NCBI GenBank assembly: GCA_049366815.1
Contig: JBMNCO010000047.1
Location: forward strand, 1-64,000
Length of the DNA stretch: 64,000 nucleotides
Origin: CAYNYM01 sp049366815
Lineage (GTDB): Bacteria > Desulfobacterota > DSM-4660 > Desulfatiglandales > HGW-15
Reading direction: 5' to 3'
Below the pieces are notes generated by a model. The model searched no databases. It was not told the origin of the DNA and worked only from the letters and a program-made list of their open reading frames with translations. The translations under genes and the position numbers were made by a program. Positions within the stretch are counted from its first letter, which is position 1. Each line of letters starts with the position of its first letter. This document shows positions 58,401 to 64,000 of this stretch, piece by piece.

Positions 58401-59359
58401 GGATATCCCCTTCCCTCCAACCGATCACAGGTTTCAAGTATGTCCTGTTCCGTGGGCATGAAAATAAGGATGTCCCCGAAACGCCTCTGCCGCCGAAGTC
58501 TGTCCACGGCCTTGACCGCCATATCCACATAGGTGATCTCTCCGGCCTCCTCTTCCGCCGGGTCCAGCGGCATGTATTCCACCTCAACGGGGTACATGCG
58601 GCCACTGACTTCGATGACCGGCGCCTTGTCAAAGGCATCCGAAAACTTTTGGATATCCAAGGTGGCCGAAGTGATAATCACCTTCAAACCCGGCCTTGCC
58701 GCAAGGAGGGTCTTCAGGATTCCTAGAATAAAATCGATGTTGAGGCTCCGCTCATGGGCCTCGTCGATGATCAGGGTATCGTATTGGGTAAGACGCCGGT
58801 CACCCTGTGTCTCGGCCAGAAGCATCCCGTCTGTCATGATCTTGATATAGGCAGTCCGAGGGGTCTGGTCCCTGAAGCGGATTTTGTATCCCACGGAATG
58901 CCCCAGATCCTCCCCCAGTTCTTCGGCGATACGGCGCGCAATGGTGGCGGCGGCGATACGGCGAGGTTGGGTGCAACCGATCTTTCCCCCGACACCCCTT
59001 CCCGCCTCCAGGCACATCTTGGGAATCTGGGTGCTCTTACCTGATCCGGTCTCACCGCATATGATAACCACCTGATGATCCCGGATGGCCTGGATGATCC
59101 GGTGACGCCCGGCCGTAATGGGGAGAGCCTCGGGATAGGTCGGTTGCGGCACCCCGACCCTGCGGTCCTCTCTTTCCCGGATAGACCGATCTAAACGCTG
59201 CTCAAGAGAGTCCAGTTGCATCTGGAGATTCGCGATGCCCTTCCCGCTCCGGATCCTTTGACGAATTTGTCCTAATTTCCTTGACACCCGATCCGCCTCA
59301 TGGATCATGGCCCTGGGAAGCATGGCTTCAATTTCCTGTATGTTTCTTATATTCGACAT
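55427..59359 (-). CDS. hrpA: DEAH-box RNA helicase HrpA
   Basis: A 1310-residue helicase. The P-loop CGETGSGKSTQIPK is near residue 100, the DEAH box in IIDEAHERSLNID near 198, SATL in the next motif, and motif VI as SSADQRKGRCGRV near 390. Helicase C, HA2, OB-fold and a long DUF3418 C-terminal domain (about 700-1300) follow; the total length matches HrpA (about 1300). In E. coli HrpA resolves stalled ribosomes and acts in mRNA processing. It is monocistronic except for the DUF1573 gene 105 bp downstream. Confidence 0.96.
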   Translation of the reverse strand: MSNIRNIQEIEAMLPRAMIHEADRVSRKLGQIRQRIRSGKGIANLQMQLDSLEQRLDRSIREREDRRVGVPQPTYPEALPITAGRHRIIQAIRDHQVVIICGETGSGKSTQIPKMCLEAGRGVGGKIGCTQPRRIAAATIARRIAEELGEDLGHSVGYKIRFRDQTPRTAYIKIMTDGMLLAETQGDRRLTQYDTLIIDEAHERSLNIDFILGILKTLLAARPGLKVIITSATLDIQKFSDAFDKAPVIEVSGRMYPVEVEYMPLDPAEEEAGEITYVDMAVKAVDRLRRQRRFGDILIFMPTEQDILETCDRLEGRGYPSVTILPLFARLTASQQGRVYSVKGSKIVVATNVAETSLTIPGIKYVIDTGLARIARYLPRTRTNSLPISSISRSSADQRKGRCGRVQNGVCIRLYSEENYQSRPAFTPAEILRSNLAEVILRMVHLKLGDPASFPFLDQPSPKSIKDGFDLLDELGAVVRKGRDYKLTEKGRVMARMPLDPRISRMMLEAGKEGCVEEVAVIAAALSIQDPRERPTEKALQADQMHTPFRDPDSDFLTLLNIWNRFHREWESLKTQNKMRKFCKAHFLSFPRMRDWVYTFDQIISILKEQKIPWVSRPVKEPPESRYARIHKSVLSGYLSNIALKKEKNIYQAAGGREAMIFPGSTLFNKNAPWIVAAEMVKTSRLFARTAAKIDVSWLEALGGKLCRSTYSEPHWEKNRGEVRAYEQVSLYGLVIVSRRSLSYGPIDPDEAHRIFVRSALVEGDLKPPLPFLVHNLALIRKLEALEDKLRRRDILAGDDILAEFYTRRLEGVYDVRTLKKRILEGGGDEFLRIKEEQILLSSPDDEELALFPDELNVGETHLRASYRFAPGETEDGVTVQIPAGLVSRLPTEPLEWGVPGLLREKITALIKGLPKCLRKQLVPVSRTVDVIMEEMERSDRPLLTTLAHFVYQRFGVDIPANMWAEVEIPEHLQTRVAITDHRGKELESGRDIHLLMQHAAAVTPAPDTGAWEEARRKWERKNIASWDFDTLPEYIALGPCLRAYPALEPDEGCVGIRLFPGYEEARDSHKKGVQVLLSLRLVRDLKFLRRNWPLPKEAALATTYFGGVRKVEEALFRSLVNRLLQKDLRSKKDFEAYADAVSKMMFEKARELRDLASGLICAYHQTRSTLHSVETLNRGNPSVLALCARVRKDLEGLVPPDFLDIYTPERLAEIPRYLQAMALRATRGANHPEKDQSKSLQAEPFLKAFEEMGRTLSAHSSPEKREAVESYRWMVEEFKVSLFAQELKTPFPVSLKRLEEKRREIERMV

Positions 59360-59421
59360 ATCATCTGTATGGTACTATTTGCGGTCCGGACAGCCTGTTC
59401 AACCATCCGGAGTTCACGGCG

Positions 59422-59554
59422 GATGCTGCTTTGAAACGCCATCTTATTCAAAGAGCGTGGAGGGGGCAACAAATAATGCGCGGTCTTTTGAGCAGATCCG
59501 ACGGTCACTTGGGCCGTTTTTTCGATCCCGCTAATGATGCCGCTTTGAAATGCC
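59422..59554 (+). repeat. Pair of direct repeats between hrpA and dksA-like gene
   Basis: GATGCTGCTTTGAAACGCC (59422-59440) recurs as GATGCCGCTTTGAAATGCC (59536-59554), 17 of 19 identical, 114 bp apart. The bases after each copy (GGGGGCA, then AATAAT) are also similar. It suggests a local duplication in the regulatory region. Confidence 0.55.
59501..59522 (+). terminator. Intrinsic terminator-like hairpin upstream of the dksA-like gene
   Basis: ACGGTC (59501-59506) pairs with GGCCGT (59512-59517) including one G-U pair, followed by a run of six T (59517-59522). It would end a short plus-strand transcript about 100 nt before the dksA-like gene, possibly an attenuator. Confidence 0.45.
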
Positions 59555-59623
59555 GATGGGGGCAGTTAAAGAATAATCGCATCCCGGACTTTGTTGGGGC
59601 TCTGCGTCATTGTGGAGAGAATC

Positions 59624-59989
59624 ATGCTTGACGAAGAAAAGAGACAATATTTCAAGGCGCTTCTCAATAAGAGACTTGACCAGCTTCTGAGAGATTTCAA
59701 TGAAACGGTTAACGGCATGACAGGGGCTGAGGACAAGTTCCCTGACCCTTCCGATCGTGCTACGGCTGAATCGGAAAGGTCCTTCACCCTCAGGATCAGG
59801 GACCGGGAGCGCAAGCTGATCGTCAAGATCAAAGAGGCCCTGGAGAAAATTGAAAACGGCTCCTACGGCATTTGCGAGGAGTGTGAGGAGGAAATCTCCG
59901 AAGGAAGACTGGAAGCCAGACCCGTGACCACACTCTGCATTGAGTGCAAGAGAAAGCAGGAAAACATGGAGAGGATCAAGGGGGGCTAG
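59624..59989 (+). CDS. DksA/TraR-family zinc-finger regulator
   Basis: About 121 residues: an N-terminal coiled coil (about 1-75) with the AEDKFPDPSDRATAESERS turn, then a four-cysteine zinc finger CEECEEEISEGRLEA plus CIECKRK. DksA-type proteins enter the RNA polymerase secondary channel and work with ppGpp to adjust rRNA and amino-acid promoters. The tip acidic residues (DPSDRA) match functional DksA (DxxDxA). I choose the ATG at 59624 (MLDEEKRQYF), where GGAGA lies 5 nt upstream. Confidence 0.93.
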   Translation: MLDEEKRQYFKALLNKRLDQLLRDFNETVNGMTGAEDKFPDPSDRATAESERSFTLRIRDRERKLIVKIKEALEKIENGSYGICEECEEEISEGRLEARPVTTLCIECKRKQENMERIKGG

Positions 59990-60011
59990 CCCGGGTTCAA
60001 AGAAAACATCT

Positions 60012-60902
60012 TTACCAGTGGGGCTGATTACCGATGCGGTGTCCCATGACCTCCAGGGTATCGTGGACAACCATGAAGGCATTCGGGTCGACCTGACGAA
60101 TCAGGGTCTTGAGGCGATGGAGTTCCCTGAAGGTGATGACCGTATAGAGGATCTGCTCATCCTGACCCGTATACCCCCCCCGGCCGCTGATCAGTGTATA
60201 TCCCCGTTGGATCTCTTCCCTGATGCCCTCTGCAATCTCTTTCCATCGAGACGAAATAATAAAGACGGATTTTCTCTGGCTGAGTCCCGTCACAACGAGG
60301 TTGACCATGTAAGAGGTGACAAAGATGTAGATCAACGTATACAGGGCGCTTTCAAGGGAAAACATGAGACCCGCCGTAAAGAGGAGGATGCTGTTAAAGG
60401 CAAGGCTTGTGGAGCCCAACCTGAGAGAGAAACTCCTGGCCATGATCACCGCCAGGATATCGAGCCCGCCCGCCGAGCCGGCTGATCTCAAGATGATGCC
60501 CGAACCCGCCCCGGAAATGATGCCTGCCAGCAGTGCACTCAGGAGTTTATCCTGGATGGAAAAGGGCACGCGGACGAAATACAGGGCCGCGGAGAATACG
60601 AGCATCCCGATGATGCTGTAAAGTAAAAAACGGCGACCCACAAATCTCCATCCAAGAACAAACAGTGGAATATTGAGAATAAAATAAAGCCAACCGACGG
60701 AAAGGGACGGCAAGAAATAAAAGATACTGAGCGCCAGTCCCGTGAACCCCGCACTGATGAATTTTTGGGGAATGATGATCCCGTTTGTGGCGGCTGCGCA
60801 CAAAACGCTGCCCACGGTGATCAATAGAAGGTTTTTGAAGACCTCCCATACCACATCGGCTTTGATTATATTCTTTAACGGCGCCATTTCGTCTGTCCGC
60901 AT
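60012..60902 (-). CDS. YitT-family membrane protein (DUF161/DUF2179)
   Basis: About 296 residues with five to six membrane segments (YitT_membrane, residues about 20-210; SVLCAAATNGIIIPQ near the first) and a C-terminal DUF2179 domain (about 225-280, KSVFIISSRWKEIAEGI). The family is widespread in Firmicutes and found in some proteobacteria; transport role unknown. The start is uncertain: ATG at 60902 or at 60887 (MAPLKNIIKAD); the open frame extends 240 bp further upstream but that part does not look like family sequence. It converges on the dksA-like gene with a 22-bp gap. Confidence 0.85.
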   Translation of the reverse strand: MRTDEMAPLKNIIKADVVWEVFKNLLLITVGSVLCAAATNGIIIPQKFISAGFTGLALSIFYFLPSLSVGWLYFILNIPLFVLGWRFVGRRFLLYSIIGMLVFSAALYFVRVPFSIQDKLLSALLAGIISGAGSGIILRSAGSAGGLDILAVIMARSFSLRLGSTSLAFNSILLFTAGLMFSLESALYTLIYIFVTSYMVNLVVTGLSQRKSVFIISSRWKEIAEGIREEIQRGYTLISGRGGYTGQDEQILYTVITFRELHRLKTLIRQVDPNAFMVVHDTLEVMGHRIGNQPHW

Positions 60903-61139
60903 CCTTTCGATCGTCCTGAGGTTTTTTACCGGGGCCTCCACATGATTGAAGTGGTCATACTGAAGGCCGGTCCCCGCTGTATGATTGTTCAGGTCTCCCG
61001 GTGATTCAATGGGAAAGGACTTTTGCTCTGGATTTGTCTTACAACGGTCCGGTTGAGATTCTACACCGACACGGACCATTGAGCGACAAAAATGGTACAA
61101 ATGAGGTTTCACAGGGACAACCGGGACCAGACATCGCAC

Positions 61140-62229
61140 CGGTGACCACCGTTCAAACGACTACGGATACATGAGTCTTGAACGATGAAGGTGCCCGGCG
61201 ACATGCGTCAACAACACCCAAACGCTCCAACCCACAGGAATTTATTCCACTTTTTCCTTGACACAAAAATCAAATTTCACCATACTTTTATCCATAAATA
61301 ATGAGGTATTTTGTCAGCACCCTTCTGCCTGTTGTAGCTCTTTGGATATAATTATGACATGGAGTAGGCCATCATCGATGTGCTGAAAAAGGAGGTGATC
61401 CAAGCCCATTACCTGGGGAGCAAAGCGGCCATTATCAGGATACGAGGGTCTCATAACCCATGAGACTGCCCCAGCGGCATGAGAGGAAATTACAGAACAA
61501 GATCCTCTGGATTTTGAAGTGCTCATATGACTTACTGGCCTACCGATACAATTAATATTGAGTTTATTCATCCTTGAAGTTGCGCAGGCGCAGCGTTTAC
61601 ACCTTCTGAACGCGGAAAACATTGGACTTTTAATTCTGCGATGAATGCCGAAGCCACAGATTATTGATCTAACCATCTGGATCTTGCAGTTAATGCCTTC
61701 ATAACCGCGGCGGAGACACTATGTTTGAAATAGCTCAGCTTGTTGGGGAAAGGGTTCATCATGGTCCTGGCAGCGTTTCTCATCCCTTTCAATCATCCGC
61801 GGCTGGACGGAGGATTTTGAGGGTCAAAAGGCCCGACAGGATGGCCTCCGTACACAGTGAATCCCATAGACTCCCGCATCATCCCACTTTGTGGACTCAT
61901 CGGCCGGTGCAAGCCGGATTAAAACCAGACCCGGCAGAGACCGCCGCCGATCGCAGGTCCCAAGTATTGCACTCTCCAAGGATCTTTCAGTTCAAGCAAC
62001 AATCTGTAAAAACCCCCATCCCTCATCAACGAGCCCAGACCATTACCCCGGGCACAACCTGTTTTACCGACAGAGACGGGATATGAGGCCAAAAGACAAG
62101 CTGGTGCAAAAACAGAGACGAAACGCTGATGTCGGGCCCATAAGACGTCAAAACCCACAGGGTGCAATCAGCTCCCACTGGTCATTACAGGACTTAATTG
62201 GATAGACTATCTGCGAGGTTTGTCAAGTC
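61140..62229. other. 1.1-kb region with no recognisable gene
   Basis: Several frames are open for 80-120 codons on both strands, but none has a good ribosome site, a family motif or a plausible composition. Short fragments look vaguely coding, for instance a plus-strand stretch near 61370-61450 reading IIDVLKKEVIQAHYLGS. It may be decayed coding sequence. The TRAP transporter leader lies at the right end. Confidence 0.5.
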
Positions 62230-62724
62230 ATGAAAACGTCATTTTTTGAGAAAACGGTCACGAGCTTGAGTTCGGGGTTTAACATACTGGCTTCGGCCTC
62301 TCTCTTTGCCATGATATTGTTGACCTGCATCGACGTGTTTATGCGCTATTTCTTCAATCGACCCCTTGCCGGGACCTATGACGTGGTCAGCCTTATGGGC
62401 GCCGTTATCGCCGCATTTGCGATGCCCTACACCATGCTGGAAAAGGGACATGTGGCCGTGGAGCTTCTTGTCATGCGTCTTTCGAGAAAAACTCAACTGG
62501 TCTTTGAAACGGTGACGCATACGGCCGGTATTCTGCTCTTTCTATTGGTGTGCTGGCAGTGCGTTGTCCTTGCCGTTGATATGAAGGCCGCAGGAGAAGT
62601 CACGCCCACCCTGCTTCTCCCGTTTTACCCGATTGTCTACTGCATGGCCCTTTGTTTTTTTGTGCTCTGCCTTGCCATCCTGGCTAATCTCTTACAAATT
62701 TGGCTGAAGAGGGTAAAAGAATGA
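62230..62724 (+). CDS. TRAP transporter small permease (DctQ family)
   Basis: A 164-residue inner-membrane protein with four membrane segments (about 18-40, 48-70, 90-112, 130-155) and the DctQ signature DVFMRYFFNRPLAGTYD near residue 36. TRAP transporters use ion gradients to import organic acids, together with a periplasmic binding protein. Its stop overlaps the dctM start (ATGA). No DctP binding-protein gene is found upstream, where it often lies. Confidence 0.92.
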   Translation: MKTSFFEKTVTSLSSGFNILASASLFAMILLTCIDVFMRYFFNRPLAGTYDVVSLMGAVIAAFAMPYTMLEKGHVAVELLVMRLSRKTQLVFETVTHTAGILLFLLVCWQCVVLAVDMKAAGEVTPTLLLPFYPIVYCMALCFFVLCLAILANLLQIWLKRVKE

Positions 62725-64000
62725 GTCCTATTCATGTTGGCATCATCGGCGTTGTCTTTCTCGTTGTCATCCTGTTTACCAGGTTTCCCGTCGCCTTTTG
62801 CATGGCCCTTGTCGGTCTCTTGGGTTTCGGCTACCTGGTCTCACCGGAGGCGGCGCTCAATATCATTGCCAAGGATTTCTACTCAGTGTTCAGCTCCTAT
62901 TCGCTGACGGTCGTACCCTTATTTGTCTTTATGGGCCAGATCCTTTTCTACTCGGGTATCAGCTCTAAGCTTTATGATGCCGCCTTTACATGGATGGGGC
63001 ATTACAAGGGGGGGCTTGCCATGGCCACGGTGGGTGCCTGTGCGAGCTTTTCAGCCATCTGCGGATCGACCAACGCGACGGCGGCCACCATGGCAACGGT
63101 TGCACTCCCGGAGATGAAAAGATATAGATATCGTGATGAACTGGCTACCGGGGTGGTCGCGGCCGGGGGAAGCCTGGGCATTCTCATCCCCCCCAGCGTG
63201 ATTTTTATTGTTTACGGGATCATGACCGAACAGTCCATCGGGAAACTCTTTGCCGCAGGGATCCTTCCCGGCATACTTCTCTCCGCACTCTTCGTCCTCA
63301 CGATCTACATCTGGGCCACCATAAAACCCGGAATCGCCCCTATGGTAGAAAAAAAGAGTTGGAAGGTGCGAATAAAGTCCCTTCTGGGTCTTGTCGAAGT
63401 GATCATCCTCTTTGTCCTGGTCATGGGCGGACTTTTTATCGGTGTCTTCACCCCAACCGAGGCGGGGGCCGTAGGGGCCTTCGGAGGATTGATCATTCCG
63501 CTCGTTAGACGCCAGCTCTCCTGGCAGGGATTCATCATGGCCCTGTATTCTTCGACACGAACAACCTGCATGATCTTGATGATTGTCGCTGGAGCGACGG
63601 TCTTCGGCCACTTCCTGGCGGTCACGAACATCCCCGATACACTGTCGAATTGGGTTGTAGGTCTTCCCCTCCCCCCCTGGGCCGTCATGATCGTTGTGAT
63701 GTTCTTTTTCCTTGTCGGCGGCTGCTTTATGGACTCCCTCGGGATGATCATGCTGACTATCCCGATATTTTTTCCGGTCGCCGTTGCCCTGGGCTATGAT
63801 CCCATATGGTTCGGTGTGGTCATCGTCCTCGTAACAGAACTGGGAGTGATTACCCCACCCGTTGGAATCAATGTCTATGTGGTCAGCGGGATTGCCCGGG
63901 ACGTGCCGCTTGAGGTTATCTTCAAGGGCGCAATCCCCTTTGTGCTGGCCTTGCTCGCCTATGTGATCATCATGGTCTTTTTCCCCCAAATCGCCCTGTT
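62721..64000 (+). CDS. TRAP transporter large permease (DctM family), cut by window end
   Basis: The frame opens MSPIHVGIIGVVFLVVILF and stays open to the last base, giving about 426 residues with roughly twelve membrane segments; DctM proteins are usually about 425-430 long, so only the last few residues are missing. Family landmarks are GSTNATAATMATVALPEM, AAGGSLGILIPPSVIFIVYG, and TELGVITPPVGINVYVVSG. It is coupled to dctQ by a 4-bp overlap. The substrate cannot be read from the permease alone. Confidence 0.95.
   Translation, partial: MSPIHVGIIGVVFLVVILFTRFPVAFCMALVGLLGFGYLVSPEAALNIIAKDFYSVFSSYSLTVVPLFVFMGQILFYSGISSKLYDAAFTWMGHYKGGLAMATVGACASFSAICGSTNATAATMATVALPEMKRYRYRDELATGVVAAGGSLGILIPPSVIFIVYGIMTEQSIGKLFAAGILPGILLSALFVLTIYIWATIKPGIAPMVEKKSWKVRIKSLLGLVEVIILFVLVMGGLFIGVFTPTEAGAVGAFGGLIIPLVRRQLSWQGFIMALYSSTRTTCMILMIVAGATVFGHFLAVTNIPDTLSNWVVGLPLPPWAVMIVVMFFFLVGGCFMDSLGMIMLTIPIFFPVAVALGYDPIWFGVVIVLVTELGVITPPVGINVYVVSGIARDVPLEVIFKGAIPFVLALLAYVIIMVFFPQIAL

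Noticed and set aside
61389..61406. AAGGAGGTGATCCA, the reverse complement of the 16S rRNA 3' end
   Set aside because: The surrounding bases do not match 16S rRNA on either strand; the match is limited to about 15 bases and fits a Lys-Lys-Glu-Val-Ile codon string.
61360..61455. Fragment reading IIDVLKKEVIQAHYLGS, slightly like the start of L-cysteine desulfidase-type proteins
   Set aside because: Only about 20 residues agree loosely, stop codons flank it, and the diagnostic LGCTEP motif is missing. Too weak for a pseudogene call.
61721..62086. A 121-codon open frame before dctQ
   Set aside because: Its composition (many His, Pro, Arg, Gln) and lack of a hydrophobic or signal segment do not fit a DctP protein or any family I know.
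1..64000. tRNA, rRNA, CRISPR arrays, prophage or complete insertion sequences
   Set aside because: I looked for TTCGA-type T-arms, repeated spacer arrays, integrases and transposases and found none; by eye a lone tRNA could still be missed.

Overview
The window is a chromosomal segment of an anaerobic Gram-negative bacterium, most likely a member of Desulfobacterota (the former Deltaproteobacteria). This is inferred from gene content: heterodisulfide-reductase-type HdrC/HdrB proteins, an indolepyruvate ferredoxin oxidoreductase with its own acyl-CoA ligase, a stand-alone oxaloacetate/pyruvate carboxyltransferase subunit, a DUF4197 protein, a methanogen-type thymidylate synthase, a TRAP transporter, and a probable selenoprotein. 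Peptidoglycan should be of the meso-diaminopimelate type, because MurE carries the DNPR motif. Genes are densely packed, many with ATGA or GTGA overlaps. I saw no rRNA, tRNA, CRISPR array or prophage.

Region 1 (1-20.5 kb). A Mop-type molybdopterin-binding protein is followed by one long minus-strand division and cell-wall (dcw) cluster. Read in its own direction it runs mraZ, rsmH, ftsL, ftsI, murE, murF, a CheY-like receiver, mraY, murD, ftsW, murG, murC, murB, ftsQ, ftsA, ftsZ, and a radical SAM protein. The cluster starts with a good -35/-10 promoter whose -10 box touches four tandem 10-bp repeats that look like the MraZ operator. Two oddities stand out: rsmH is split by a frameshift in a run of ten A residues, and a single-domain response regulator sits between murF and mraY.

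Region 2 (20.9-41.5 kb). This holds a small heat-shock protein and a Lon-like protease (+), an acyl-CoA ligase-iorA-iorB operon (-), a membrane-anchored TPR protein (-), a DedA protein and MoaA (+), an rlmN/thymidylate-synthase pair (-), hdrC-hdrB and aconitase (+), a STAS protein with a large FHA-GAF-PAS-PP2C-HATPase protein (-), and a sugar-nucleotide epimerase (+).

Region 3 (41.8-54.5 kb, all +). This is mostly cell-envelope and redox biology: a VWA-OmpA lipoprotein, a 298-bp MITE-like element with an 8-bp target duplication, MscS, a DUF4197 protein, AsmA, a possible small RNA or attenuator, a SurA-like isomerase, a CBS-domain protein, a carboxyltransferase, a Tat-exported DUF362 protein, and a polyferredoxin that looks like a NapH-NapG fusion.

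Region 4 (54.6-64 kb). A DUF1573 exported protein has an in-frame TGA exactly where the family has the first cysteine of its CGC motif, so it is a strong selenocysteine candidate. It is followed by HrpA helicase, a DksA-type zinc-finger protein, a YitT-type membrane protein, about 1.1 kb with no recognisable gene, and a TRAP transporter (dctQ, and dctM cut by the window edge).

The observations I rate highest are the DUF1573 selenoprotein candidate, the MITE with its target duplication, and the rsmH frameshift.
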